A stretch of 64,000 nucleotides of DNA from Danio rerio (GCF_049306965.1 NC_133183.1:18362001-18426000), one strand, 5' to 3'; shown: positions 48,766-61,204, counted from the first letter of the stretch. Made by a program: numbers and translations. The notes: generated from the sequence alone by a model not told the origin.

Positions 48766-49434
48766 CATTGCTTATAGGCCAGATTCACTTGTATAGGCTG
48801 TTATATGTGTATAGTTAAGTATCTTATAGTACATGTTAGTTATGCATAGTTTTTGTGTTTGCATTTATGATTCATTTATGAGGACCGTTGTCCTGCAAAA
48901 CACAACATTTCGTTTCTCTGTATGTCCACACATGTATCGGAATGACAATAAAGACTTTAAACTTGACTTCAAGAGCAAACACAGATACACAGACACTAGA
49001 GCATTTGAAATCAGATCAGCTGATAGACGTAGCTTTCAAACATTCAAGTGTGTCTTAAGTATCTGTGTTTGCGCTTTATTGAGCAATGAACTCTATGGCC
49101 ACTCAGATGCATTTAAGATCTAACTCAACAGTGCTAAAATGAAAAAAACCTTACCAACCGGTATTGAAAAGAGCCATAATAAAAGAAATAAGAGTACTTT
49201 GTAAATTCTGCTATAATTTATTTGCAAAAAAACTTTAATAATTTTTCTTTTAGACTCTTCTCAGATATTATTAACTAACTAGAATAATTAGAATTTGTCA
49301 GTGCAACAATTTCATCTGTTACAATAACAATTCATTTGTAATTGTGTAAAATGAAAACCATCTGGACCAGTAGACCAACTAGCTTTAAAAACAACAACAA
49401 CAACAACAACAAAAAACAGGTTGTGGAACCTGAA

Positions 49435-50050
49435 GCCCAGCTAAAACCAGCTTGACCAGACAAGGAGATCAGATAAAGCCAGCCATGCCAGGCAGGGAGA
49501 CCAGCTAAAACCAGCTTGACCAGGCTGGGAGACCAACTAAAACCAGCTTAAACCAGCCTGGTTAGACAGAGAAACCACCTTGACCAGGTGGGTAGACCAG
49601 CTTAAACCAGCTTAACCAGGCTGGGAGACCAGCTAAAACCAGGTTGACCAGGCTGGGAGACCAGCTTGATCAGCCTGGCCAGGCTGGGAGACCAGCTAAA
49701 ACCAGCCTGGTCAAACTGAGAGACCAGCTTGACCAGCCTTGCCAGGCTGGGAGACCAGCTAAAACCAGCTTGACCAGGCTGGAAGAACAGCTAAAACCAG
49801 TCTTGTCAAACTGAGAGACCAGCTTGACCAGCCTGGCCAGGCTGGGAGACCAGCTAAAACCAGCTTGACCAGGCTGGAAGACCAGCTAAAACCAGCCTGG
49901 TCAAACTGAGAGACCAGCTTGACCAGCCTGGCCAGGCTGGGGGACCAGCTAAAACCAGCCTGGCCAGGCTGGGAGACCAGCTAAAACCAGCTACTTCCAG
50001 CTAAAACCAGCTAAGACCAGCCAACCAGCTTAGGCTGGTTTTAGCTTTTT
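49435..50050. repeat. Minisatellite of CCAGCTAAAACCAGC units with 95-bp higher-order period
   Basis: About 600 bp are built from GACCAGCTAAAACCAGC and GACCAGGCTGGGA modules. The phrase TCAAACTGAGAGACCAGC recurs at 49,711, 49,806 and 49,901, a 95-bp period. Units contain CCAGCCTGG-type self-complementary words, so single strands could fold. The right end, CTTTTTTTCCGCAGGG (about 50,045), looks like a transposon terminus (reversed, CCCTGCGGAAAAAAAGC). A matching left end was not found. Confidence 0.85.
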
Positions 50051-52240
50051 TTCCGCAGGGTCGCTTGCTTTCTTTTTCTCGTCGGCAGTCACTTCAGGAC
50101 AGGTTGCAAAAAGTTCATAGAGGACCAGGGTGAGAGAGAAAACTTTATTATGAAAGGTTTTGTGTAGGCTATGTTAAACAAGCATAGAAAAATAGTCATT
50201 GGTTGTAGGCATGTACGATGGATGACTATAATGTTTATATTTTTAGGCTATACTTTATAACCGATTGTGTAAAATATTGAATTAAATATTTACAGCTGCA
50301 GGTCCTATCGATTTTCTAACAAATGTAATACTCCTATAATGTAGTTAAAGCTTAGATCAATATCAAGATTTTATTCTTTTTTTGCCGCCTGTAAAATAAT
50401 TTTAATAAGCACTCAAGCGCATTTGCCGGGTGCTGGAAATCTTTGAAAATGTTTTCATTTTAATGTAGGCTATAGCCTATTTTCAAGCTTTGAAAGTGCT
50501 TAGATTTTGGATAAAGGGCTTGGAAAATGAATTGTGTCGCTTTGATAATTTATCTTTATAAATAGCTATTTAATTAATAAAATAAAAAACATATTTATGC
50601 TCTGCATTAAATGAAAACTCCACTGTTGTCTGACCCGCGGCGTGCGCATTTTGAGCAGTGGGAAAAGACCAAATGCATGGAGGTTATTGATTATGCGCCC
50701 TGCGCGCCTCACGTTTTGTCATTGCGCGCTTGTGCGCTCCAGAGGAAAAGCATGTTACCTCAGTGGCGTCTTTCATTCTTCAATCAAATTAAAGCAGAGG
50801 CGGGGTTTTCTTGGAGGTGACAGCAGTGTGTTGTCAAGATGACTACGGCGAACTTTTTAATGACGGAGTAGAGAATTGTGGTCGCTGTTTTAAGTCATCC
50901 AAAGTTGTATGACTTTACAAATCTTGAATTTCATAATGTTATTTAAAAAATTCAATTATGAAAACGTTGACAGCAACACTCACGCACAATAGACCAGCTG
51001 ATTCAGTTGTTACCTATAGTGACACTGACATTCAAAAGAGCACCGCGCTCCTTTTTTTCTTGTCAACATAAAATGCATTGCCGTGTGCCTCACGTCTCTG
51101 GAATGAAAAAGCGCGTTCGTTGTGATCGGCTTCTATGAGCAACACATATTTGTTAACTCGCAGGACAAGTAACACATGCAAACACACGTGCTTACAGATG
51201 TTTTTTGCCAAAGAAGCAAAATGAAAGAAGGATATTCTGGCCACAGTTTGACACAGGAGTTGATGAACCAGCGCTGATCCTTGTCGTCTGTGCTGCCTGG
51301 AGCCACGTCATAAACTTAACTAGCCATATTCATGATTTAGTGCAGACTACAATCAACATATATTCAAACACAGAATACAAAAAACACAATCTTGGATTTT
51401 TTCAATATCTGGCAGCTTTAATAGAGACTGCTAGCCTGTCCTGAGGAAATACGACACAGTGGCGTTACTTGTAACAGGGTGTTACAACATTGTGTACATT
51501 AATAAACCTAACTAAAAACAAAATTTATTTTAATGATGAGTGTTATTTAAAGAACTTTTTTGTACAAAAATGATAATCAAAAATATTATTTATATAATTT
51601 ATTTTAATGAACCAGCTAATATTGCAAATAAATCCTTTCTAGAGTCTTAAATAGACAAACTTGTGCTATGTATGATATATATGTAGAGTTAAGTACTAAG
51701 AAAATATACTGTATAAACTAAACTAATTTAAATGGATTGTGTAAAATCTGACTTTCCAGCAAGTGTTATAACTAACTCTCTTTTTTTTACACTATGGGGT
51801 AAATAGTAACATTTTTATTCTTTGCACCTTTGGCGCTACTGCATGAAAGGTCCCGGTGTTGACTTCATGGACAAATCTGACTGACTCCCCTCCCATAGAA
51901 AAACCTGTCCTGATAAAACTACAATCAAATCATTTGACAAAATTACTCTATATTGCAAGATATGACATCAGCATAAATTTGGTCTATATGTGACCTTTTA
52001 AACTCTATTTTTATTATTTAAAATCAATTTGCACCATGTGTGAAAAGAATTGTGTACTTTAATGTTATTGTATAAGAAATGTGAGAGAAATTATTTTTCT
52101 GTGAATGTTTTTATTTCAACCCCATTACTTTGCTCATTATTTGCCCCAAACCAAAAAGTGTTACTTTAAAATTATACCCTGCTCCTGCTCTCCTCTAAGT
52201 CGCTTTGGATAAAAGCATCTTTAAGATGCATAAAATGTCA
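50051..52240. other. Unannotated unique sequence
   Basis: No exon, TIR element or RNA gene that I can support. A locally GC-richer patch with CpG-containing words (GCGCGC, CCCGCGGCGTGCGC) lies at about 50,620-50,780. Open frames there are short and lack splice or family support. Confidence 0.5.
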
Positions 52241-52262
52241 ATTTAAACACTTAGGACTCTAC

Positions 52263-52873
52263 CTGGGATGCCCGTTCCCACTTGCGAACTGTCCACAATC
52301 ACGTTATCTGGATCGACATTAAAAATGTTTGAATCCTGTCCTGATGCTTGAACTCCATGATCTATAGCCATACTTTGACTCTGGTCGGTCAATAAACTTC
52401 CATCACTGTAACAGCAGATGAACCTCAACATGGTAAACCCAAATATCAGCAAAAGGAGAGCACGCACAGCAGACATCTGAAACAGACCAAAATCACAAGA
52501 ACAAGCACAGTGATCAAATACAGATGAAAATAAAAACAATTTAAGTTAACAAAGTATCTTAAGACATATGGATGTCAGTGGTAATAGGTAGGCCTATATG
52601 AAAGTACCTGCTTTACCGCGTTGCTGATAAAAGATAGGAGAAGAAAGGTAAAAAAAACTTACTTATTGTCAGTCATCGCATCAGTGTTGTATAATTTACT
52701 GTTCTGCTCAACCAGCAGCCAGACTCTGTTGAGCCTTTCTGTCATACTGTCACATTAACAGCGATCTGTACCTGGAAGATCGCTGGCATACTGCACCCAC
52801 GTCATTCACGAACTACATATCCCAGCATGCTTTTGCACAAACCGGTCACCATTTACCAATAATCACACAGCTG
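52263..52873 (-). CDS. First exons of an unidentified secreted or membrane protein (partial)
   Basis: A non-coding exon 1 (from about 52,873 to 52,663) ends at a consensus donor, AATAA|GTAAGT. The coding exon 2 (52,476-52,263) follows a pyrimidine-rich acceptor (TTGGTCTGTTTCAG) and starts exactly at ATG. It reads MSAVRALLLLIFGFTMLRFI then CCYSDGSLLTDQSQ and ends at CAG|GTAGAG after 71 codons. Residues 1-23 look like a signal peptide or membrane anchor. The rest is polar (DPDNVIVDSSQVGTGIPG). No later exon was recognised between here and unit B, so the gene may have long introns, have lost its 3' end to the rearrangement, or be on the other side of it. I cannot name it. Confidence 0.5.
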
Positions 52874-52900
52874 AATATCGTCATCATGAATTGTTTGGAC

Positions 52901-52908
52901 TATTTATA
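52901..52908 (-). promoter_or_regulatory. TATA box upstream of the 52.3-52.9 kb exons
   Basis: TATAAATAG on the minus strand about 240 nt upstream of the exon 1 donor, placing initiation near 52,873. The exact start is inferred. Confidence 0.45.
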
Positions 52909-53011
52909 CACCTTGCACAGATCAGTTAATGCGGAGTTTTGTTTGTCAGTACCTGTATTGTTTCAGTGAGTGTCATCCCGTTCAGTTTTTCTAGTTACAC
53001 TGTAAAAAATG

Positions 53012-53175
53012 TCCAGATTTTCACAACAAATTACTGTAATCTTTCACAGTAAATTACATTAGTATCGCTTCACAGTATTTAATTGTAAAAATTCACAGTA
53101 ATATGTTGTATTCATAATTTTATTGTGAAATTAAGGCAGGTAGCATGATTACAGCAAATTACTGTAAAAAGGGCC
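53012..53175. mobile_element. MITE-like fragment, CACTGTAAAAAA family
   Basis: CACTGTAAAAAATGTCC at the left and AAATTACTGTAAAAAG at the right, with repeated TTACTGTAA/TTCACAGTAA words between. No TSD identified. From 53,175 to 53,530 nothing is recognised. Confidence 0.45.
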
Positions 53176-53535
53176 TTATCTTTTGCATGTTATATAAATT
53201 CAAACTTTTTATTCAACATAGAAATTAATACAAATTAATTAATTAACAATTCATTAATTTATGCAAGTATTGGCACTTTTTGAATATTTAGAAATAACAG
53301 AATATTATTGCAGTCCCAAAAACAATTTGGTTACCAACATCTTTTTGGTTGTAGCTACTGCACCTTTATTTAATTTTATAAGGTTAACATGGAAATATAA
53401 AATAATATTTATTGAACATAAATTTGTGCTTAGCTAAAACATAATAAGCTGGAATCAAACGTAATTAATTAATGAAACCAAAGACTGGTAAACAGTCAAA
53501 ATTATTTCAATGTCAGGGTAAATGTCTGCTTTAGA

Positions 53536-53930
53536 CGGATTCATGAGTATTGGGCACCTGTCATTGTCTGGATGTCACTAATCTTAAAATAAATAAAAAA
53601 AAAACATTTTAAAATATGCAATATCTGTATAAATAAACCACAGATTAGATTTTAACGACTGCATTTTCGCATGAAAAATGGTTAAAACTTCATTTCCTGA
53701 CGTATATAGATCCATCGAAGCCGGGGCAAATGGCACAATGTCTAGCCTGAAGACAGGCGCCTCTCGCCGGATACATGAGTAATTAGCGCCGTCAACGCCT
53801 GGAAGTCATCGGCAAAACACACTTAAAATTACACACAATCTTTTCAAACAAACCACCGATTTGAGTTTTAAAGAACTACATTCTCGCATGAAAAACTGTT
53901 AAAACATCATTTCATGACCTATTAAAAGCA
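53536..53930 (+). repeat. Imperfect tandem duplication, about 231-bp period
   Basis: ATTCATGAGTATTGGGCACC (about 53,541) parallels ATACATGAGTAATTAGCGCC (about 53,772), and TTTTCGCATGAAAAATGG (about 53,667) parallels ATTCTCGCATGAAAAACTG (about 53,880). Two diverged units lie between the minus-strand promoter at 52.9 kb and the plus-strand exons at 54.4 kb. Confidence 0.6.
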
Positions 53931-54390
53931 ATATTTATAATATTATGTGCCCTTTCTCATCCACCATTACATCTTGCTGCAGCTTGGTGCGAAATGAATG
54001 CTGGGAGAAAAAAATAATAATTCTCAAAACACTCCAAACGAATTATATTTTTATTGTTAAAGTCAGAGGTATGTAATATTATGAATAGGCAAAGAAAAAA
54101 AACTTACTATATTGTAATCAATATATCACCTTCACACTGCTTCGGTTCAGAACTCGCGTGACATTGAATCAGATTCAGTTATTTTATTAGGCGTGTTCAT
54201 AAGCTGATACTCATCAACATGCAAGTCGTCTACAACTAGTGTATAAATTGCGTGTTACCGAGCAATATGACGGAATATCAATGAATTATATGTTTGCGTC
54301 TTACAATATTATACAAAAAGGAATCGGTTTTAGGCAAATTCGACTCTTTACTGTTGACTTAAAGGAGCCGATTCATAGAACTGAGCTGAC

Positions 54391-55122
54391 TCGCCCGCGC
54401 AAACAGCACCGTCACCACCACAGGCATCGCCTGCGTTTGAACTGTTGTCTCTTCATCCAACGGATTAATCTGCGGTAAGTGTTAAATATGTGACTTTTGT
54501 TCGTTAAATGATTGTTGTATATATATTTCTGCATAGTACATGTCATTTACTTTAGTTGTAGGTCCCACGTAACGTTAACGTTAGTTAGCAAAGGGTCTGA
54601 GCGCGCCTCTTTTTAAACAAGAAATTAACCGACGCCAGACGGTGATTGTAGTGTTTTCTGAGGTATTCGATAGCATTACGCTAGTTGAAAGGTAATTTTC
54701 TTTAATTACTTCGTGTTTAACTGTATTCTCTATTTCAGTACACGACTGAAGTAAAGGTGAAGTGACTAGAAAGGTAAGGTAAGCTCTGGTAAGTATGTTA
54801 ACGTTACGACCATCATTATGGCTAACGTTAATTTTGTTCACTGTTTGTTAACGTTAAATAAGCTAAACTCATTATGAAACAAGTCTTAACTGTTTTATTA
54901 AATGGAGCTGATAATACAATTCAGTTATATTCTTTTAAACTAACACTAACAAAGTACATATTAATTGTCTAAGTTATTTCTCTCAGGTAATATTAATGCT
55001 TTGCTAACATTTACTAATGGGAACTTATTGTATATTGTCACTAACTGTACATTTTGTTTTTGGTGTTCAGGTGTACCTGAGAGTCCTGAGTGTTACTGTA
55101 TAACTGTTAGCTGAAGTGTGAG
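54391..55122 (+). ncRNA. Spliced-looking non-coding exons (5' UTR or lncRNA)
   Basis: Exon a (start uncertain, about 54,391) ends TGCG|GTAAGT at 54,474. Exon b begins after CTCTATTTCAG at 54,739 and ends at 54,773 (AAG|GTAAGG) or 54,788 (CTG|GTAAGT). Exon c begins after GGTGTTCAG at 55,071 and ends at 55,122 (GAG|GTGAGT). Three consecutive acceptor/donor pairs in one orientation are more than I expect by chance, yet the short exons carry no long frame. They lie directly upstream of duplicon copy 4, which is on the opposite strand. Transcription is inferred. Confidence 0.35.
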
Positions 55123-55219
55123 GTGAGTGTACATATACATGATACATACATGATGTATCATGTGTACATACATACATACATGATACATACATAATGATTG
55201 TAATAATAATAATAATAAT

Positions 55220-55832
55220 ATAAAAATAATCATAGATAAATTTTTTAAAAATAACTAAAAGTTTAGGTTGTAAATAAATTAATTCCACTATGGTAACATA
55301 GAGTATTGATTACTGAATAAGCAAATACAAGACCTGTTTCCTGTGCTATCTACTGTAAATTTGACTATTTGCATTTCTATGCTCAACATTTTTGTTTCCA
55401 CTTATAAGAAAAAGGAGAAAAAAGTGGCCCCTTCTCTAATTCAAATAAAATAAATTAAATCTTTTACTTTAAGGCTTTAAAATATTTCACAACTGGGTCA
55501 TTAAAAACAATATTTAATACAAAGCTTGTGATGTTTCATGTTTATGTTGTTGAATAATTTCTCAACATGACAGAACGCTACTGCCACACTGTAGATTTGA
55601 ATTCAGAGATATATTATCAATTAAAACAGCAACATTGTAATTTCATATAGTATATGTGTTAAACTGTTCATAGTTTAGCAACATGTGTTCATCATGTTTT
55701 TTTAGAAACAATAGAATCACCAACACAACTCCAGACACAAAACTCAACACTTTTCAACAGAGCAGCTAAGCAGACAAACACAACAAACTGAAATAAGCAG
55801 TTTTTTTTTTCAACAGTTCTATTTTTTTTATT
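55220..55832. repeat. Charged-protein-gene duplicon, copy 4, left part
   Basis: Matches 12,980-13,560 (for example AATACAAGACCTGTTTCCTG and CAACACAACTCCAGACACAA). It is interrupted by the LINE at the T-rich 3' end of the gene and resumes at 61,094. Confidence 0.85.
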
Positions 55833-56068
55833 TTTAATTTTTTAAATTACTTATTTATTGCAGAACAAAGCCAGCATACATAGCTAGCAACAACTATATA
55901 CAAGCCAGGGTTTGCATTAAATAAAAATACATAAAGAAATTACAAATAATAATAATAGTAAAATAAAGACAATAAAATAATAAATGAATAACAATACACA
56001 GAAAAAGAAAAGCTTTGGGGTGAGATTTAACTAGTTATTATATAAGAAATTTTCTCAATAAAATCGAA

Positions 56069-59000
56069 CTATGCTTTGATTGTATGGGGTTTAGCTTTGT
56101 TAATTCTTGCAGTGGAACGTTCTAACATTGCAATATTTTTTAGTTCAATAAGCCACATTTTATTCGCTGGGAATGAGGGTTCATGCCCTATTTTAAATAT
56201 AACTTTCTTGGCTGCAGTTAGTGCAGTATGAAATATCCTGCGTTGGGAAGTGTTTAGGTTTAGATCATAATCATTATTCAATAAACAGATATTAGGTATT
56301 TGGGAATGAACATCTCACACTTCTGAAGTAGTTTGAAATACCTTATCCCAAAATGTACTGATAAGTGGACATTCAAAAAACATATGCATATATGTCCCCA
56401 CAGAGTTTGAATTACACAATGTACAAAAAGGGGTAGGTAACCGTTCCATGCGGTGAAGCACATATGGAGTTGCATAAGCCTTGTGGATCAGTTTATAGTG
56501 TATGAGTTGATGGGCAGGATTCTTAGACATCACCTGGATACTTTCCCATATCCAGTCCCAGTTCAGTTGTTAAGAGGACAGTTCCTTTTCCTATATTGTG
56601 ATGATGGGGAGTGCAACAGAGTCATAGTTAGGCAGTTTGTTGTAAATGCATGAGATTGATCCACGTGACTGAGAGAAATTCACACAGTCCCGCAATGGAT
56701 GATTGTCCAAATTACAGTTCCACGGAACTCCATAAGCACGCATTGCACTTCTCAGCCTTAAATACAGAAAGTAGGAATGTCCGGGGAGATTGTAACCTTC
56801 TTTCAAATCCTGGAAAGACCTCAAGCCCTGGTTGTCGAAGATATCGCCCAACACAGAAATACCTTGATCTGACCACAGCTTAAATATCAAGAGCTTTCCC
56901 CCAAATTGTAAATGATAATTGTTCCAAATTGGAGATTCTTTTGTAAATTTTTTGGCGCATCCAGTGAATTTGCAAACATCATACCATATTTTAAGTTAGT
57001 CCACTACTATTCTATTATCAATTTTTTTTACTTTCTTAGGTAATCCCGTAAATAACAAATCTTGTAGTCGGTGTGGATGCACAGCAGATGATTCAATGTT
57101 ACGCCAAGCAATATCAGAATCTACTTTCAACCAAGTCTTAAGACTGCGCAGTTGACATGCCCAGAAATATAGTTGAATGTTAGGAAATGCCAACCCCCCT
57201 TTAGCAGGTGTTTTCTGTAATGTTTTAAGTTTAATTCGAGGACGTTTGTTGTTCCAAATAAATTTAGTTATAATGGAATTTATTTCTTTAAAAAACGTCT
57301 TATTTGGAGAAAGAGGAATCATGTTAAATAAAAATAAAAGTCTAGGTAGAACATTCATTTTGATAATTGCAATCCTACCTTGCAGAGAGAGTAATTGTAC
57401 GCCCCATCTCTCTAGGTCCCGTCTGATATTGTTGAATAAGGAACTATAGTTTTGTTTGACCATCACCTGAAGTGAAGGAAGAATCTGAATTCCTAAATAT
57501 GTGAATGCGTTATTAACTGGAATTGAAGCGGGCACTGACGTGATATCACATCTCCCCGACAGTGGCATTAGTACAGATTTCTCCCAGTTAATCTTATACC
57601 CACTCACTTTTTTTAAATCATTAAATATTTTAAGACATTGAATAATAGAGGTAGAAGTATCTGACATATATAGTAGAATATCATCAGCAAACAGAGAGAT
57701 GTGATGTTTAGAATTATCTATAATGATAGGGGCGATTACATGAACCTGACGAATTGCCCGGGCCAAAGGCTCTAACGAAAGGGCAAACAACAATGGTGAC
57801 AATGGGCAGCCCTGTCTTGTGTCTCTACCCAGCAGAAAAGCACTTGAGCAGCTCAAGCCTGTTGACACCCATGCAGCTGAATTACGATACAGAGTTTGTA
57901 CCATATGTATAAAATATGGACCAAAGCCCAGACACTTCAAAACTGACCAGAGATATATCCATTCGACCCGGTCAAAGGCTTTCTCTGCATCTAGCGAGAG
58001 AATAGCACTTTGATCATCAGTAAGTTTGGACTTGTCTATGATATTTAAAAGTCGTCTGACTTTATCCATAGCAGAGCGACCCTTAAGAAAGCCTGTCTGG
58101 TCATGGGAAATTATAGAACCGGCAATTTGATCTAAACGGCGGGCTAGAACTTTTGCGTAAACCTTAGTGTCTGTACAGATAAGTGAAATCGGCCTGTAAC
58201 TAGAGCAGCTAAAAGGGTCCTTCCCTTTTTTTTTTAAATCAGGGAGATAAGGGCAGTATTCTGATCTCTGTAAAAACAACCTGTATCTATTGCAAAATTT
58301 AAGGAATTTAGAAGGAGTGGTCCTAGCAAGTCCCATATCACCAAATACAACTCTGGGGGTAGACCATCTAGGCCCGGGGCCTTTTCTTTATTCATTGACT
58401 CTAGAGCTTCTTTTACTTCACTTAATGTAATTAAAGAGTCTAAAAATTTCTGTTGCTCGTCACTTAGGCAAGGGAGATTTAGCTTTGATATAAATTCAAT
58501 TGTTTGTTGATCCTCTACCCCCACCTTGGAACTGTAAAGATGCTCATAGAAGTTCTTGAATGTAGCATTCACCTTGTCCGAAGCAGTATGCATACTATCC
58601 TTAATGGCTGTTATTGATGACATTGCCTCATTATGTTTCAGCCTTAAAGCTAATAATTTAGTGGGTCGTTCTGCATTAAAATAATCATTTTGTTTGGTGC
58701 GATGACTCAAAAATTCTGCCTTTCTTAATAAAATTGCCTTGCGATCAGATTTTAAATTTCTTTCTTCTGTTCTGAAAAAGTTTCCTTTAAGTCTCTCTCT
58801 ATTATTTCAATTTGTTTTCTAAATTATTTAATTTTTTAGTTTTAGCTCTATGTTCATAAGAGGCAAATGATATACAGTTCCCTCTCAGAAAACACTTGGT
58901 TGTTTCCCATAAAATCTGTGGATTAACCGCTGAACTGGAGTTTTCTGAAAGAAACATGGTCAGATTATCTCGTAACTGTTTAATAAAATCATCTTTCAGT

Positions 59001-59780
59001 AGCAGAGTTGTGTTAAAGCGCCACCTTTTTGTCCTTTGAAATCCTGTAGGGGGTGACAAATTACAAATTACTGCCGAATGGTCTGAAATGAGCATAGGGA
59101 TAATACCTTTGTTATTTACACTCTGAATTAAATATTTTGATATAAGAATATAATCTATTCTTGTAAATGTCTTGTGTCGGGAAGAATAAAAGGTATAGTC
59201 TCTACAATTTTCATTCTGAAGCCTCCAGATATCACACAAGTCATTATCCAAAATAAGCTCATTCAATGCCCGGGAAGCCTGGTCACTGTGTACAGAGGAC
59301 GGTGCGGAGAGAGACTTATCAATAGAGGGATTGACAACTGCATTAGCATCCATACCCACTACCAGATTGTAGTCACCAAAGCTAAGAAGGAGCTTGGTAA
59401 GCGAAGGAAAAAAATCTGTGTCAAATTTATTTGGGGCATAGACTGAAACAAAAGCTATTTTTAAACTATTCCACGATCCCAAAACATGTGATCCACCCAT
59501 GATCATCACTCCCTGATTTCTCTAATATAAATGGGAATCTTCTATTTTGAAGTATTAGCACTCCTCTTGAAGCGCTAGTGTAAGATGAAGCGGCTATAAT
59601 TTTAAAATGTCTATTTTGACAACGAGTAACATCTGAGGCCCTGAAGTGGGATTCTTGTATGAGAGCTATATCCGCTCTCTTACGATGTAAATAATCCAGG
59701 CATTTTGCTCTCTTTACCGGTGAATTCAAGCCATTGACATTCCACGATATCACGTTGATATCATTCATAACAGAACGCAT
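56069..59780 (-). pseudogene. LINE ORF2: endonuclease and reverse transcriptase, frameshifted
   Basis: The APE-type endonuclease starts at 59,780 (NDINVISWNVNGLNSPVKRA, LIQESH) and continues in another frame from 59,509 (VVGMDANAV, RIDYILISKY, SDHSAV). The reverse transcriptase occupies 58,710-58,234 (EKAPGLDGLP) and 58,336-56,996, with SLDAEKAFDRVEW (motif A), GCPLSPLLFALSLEPLA (motif B) and ISLFADDILLYM (motif C). A C-terminal cysteine motif lies at about 56,400 (FCTLCN...HMFFECP). At least four frame changes separate the segments at 59.5, 58.75, 58.3 and 56.95 kb, so it is inactive. Domain order and the FADD box fit the L1 clade. Confidence 0.9.
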
Positions 59781-60135
59781 AGATTAAACACTTAACAGAT
59801 AAAGTGATCATTCTAAACCCATAAATAGCACACATGTAATCAAGAATGTCACCCCAGAGAACCATCAAATTAAATATATAATAAGAAAAAGCAAAACCTA
59901 TTAACAACAACGAAATGTTTGAATTAAATAAAAACAAAATATAAATGGCAGCCTGTAGAGAGAGAATACAGTCTCTCTTACCTGCCTGGAAAATAAACAA
60001 ATTCGAGGCCATGCGCTCGAGCTGCGCGGCTAAACCCAGGAACCCGTGTCCCGCTTAATCAAATGTCCATATCAGTAATACAACGTAAATTCCTACTTGA
60101 AATATGTAGGAAGCACCCTTTATATGAGGCAAAAT

Positions 60136-60953
60136 TTAGTCAGTGGATCGCGCCGTCAGGTTTTCTCCCATCGGAATGTCAGCATTTAGCGATGAGACGA
60201 ACTTCTCCAGATCTGTGGGTGTTTTGAAGAGAATTTGCTCACGGCCGTTTAACACTTTCACCACTGCTGGGTATAACAAGAAGGACTCAATGCCCAACTG
60301 TTGGAGACATTTCCTTTTTTCTGACATGACTTTCCTTTTTTGAGACGTGCCCTTGCTGTAATCGGGGAAAAACCATAGTTTGGTTCCTTCGTAATTTAGG
60401 GATGAGGAATTTCTGGCTTCCTTCAGAATCGCTTGCCTGTCATTGCACCGGAGAAGTTTGAAAATCAAAGCGCGCGCTTTCTTTCTGGAGGAATCTTCGT
60501 TCGCGTTCAGGCGGTGATCTCGATCATCTTCCCTTGCAAGGCCGGCAGCCACTTAGGAATCTGGGTCTGCAGGAACTAAATTGCATTGCTGCTTTCCGCG
60601 CCTTCAGGTAAACCCACCAATCTTAGATTATTTTGTCTGGCCTTGTCTTCCTAAAGCCAAAGCTTCTCCTGTAGCTCCTCCACACGCGACGTGCTGGCAA
60701 TCGAATTCTTTTCAAAATCGCGCACTGTGGATTGCATATAATCCAGTCTGTCGCCGACCGCTTTGACATCATTTTCCAGGGAGTTAAGACGTGTAGAAAT
60801 CTTTGAAATTGCCTCCCGAACGATCGCAGACATACTTAGCTTTATAGCGCTCAGTTGTTGTTCGAGCATCTCGGCAATGGCGTCGTGAAGGCGTTCGTCA
60901 TCTTTAGGTCATTTTTTGGAGGGCGAGTGTAGCAATTCTCGTTGGGATGCCAT
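60136..60953 (-). pseudogene. LINE ORF1: coiled coil and nucleic-acid-binding domain, broken
   Basis: It begins MASQRELLHSPSKK, then a stop. A coiled coil follows (60,869-60,651: LNSLENDVKAVGDRLDYMQS), then after a frame change the L1 ORF1-type RNA-binding region (60,552-60,136: KKARALIFKLLRCNDRQAIL, LWFFPDYSKGTSQKRKVMSE). ORF1 normally trimerises through the coiled coil and binds LINE RNA. It has two stops and a frameshift. Confidence 0.8.
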
Positions 60954-61204
60954 CTCTGACGCCTCTTAACAAAAACAAATACTTAAAACCTCAGTTTAAA
61001 TCTCAGTAGGAATATTTATAAAGGAAAAGCACATCTGAAGCAGAGCGCGTTTCACTAAGCAGCCATCACCGTCCGTTGCGCATGCGCATCTCCAGTTTTA
61101 TTTTTTTTTATTGAGCAATTCAGATCTGTAAATAATAAAAGACCACCCTTTTGTTTTCATTCAGCAAAGGTTCCTCAGCACTGATCTGGACATCGTCTTT
61201 TGTC

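Larger units (their letters stand above)
35045..49205 (+). repeat. Tandem segmental duplication, unit B
   Basis: Direct repeat of 1-23,771 without the three unit-A-specific transposons. It may begin further left within or before the Tc1, since unit A is cut by the window edge. It ends at about 49,205: AGAAATAAGAGTACTTTGTAA corresponds to 23,758-23,777 and then diverges. Remaining stretches without genes (35,160-35,470; 35,965-36,755; 39,040-39,610; 43,700-44,215; 44,760-45,875; 47,900-48,555; 48,770-49,205) mirror unit A and hold nothing extra. Confidence 0.95.
55833..61093 (-). mobile_element. Near full-length L1-clade LINE inserted in duplicon copy 4
   Basis: It is flanked by a target duplication AGTTCTATTTTTTTTATT (from 55,815) and AGTTTTATTTTTTTTTATT (61,094-61,112), with the A-rich tail at the left as expected for minus orientation. 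The uninterrupted target is visible in copy 3 as AACAGTTTTATTTTTCATTG. Its 5.26 kb holds an ORF1 and an ORF2, both broken. The 5' end (60,955-61,093) is GC-richer, as for an internal promoter. From 59,785 to 60,135 is the inter-ORF spacer. Confidence 0.9.

Noticed and set aside
49435-50050. Possible CRISPR array
   Set aside because: The repeats are contiguous variants without unique spacers, and the DNA is vertebrate. It is a minisatellite.
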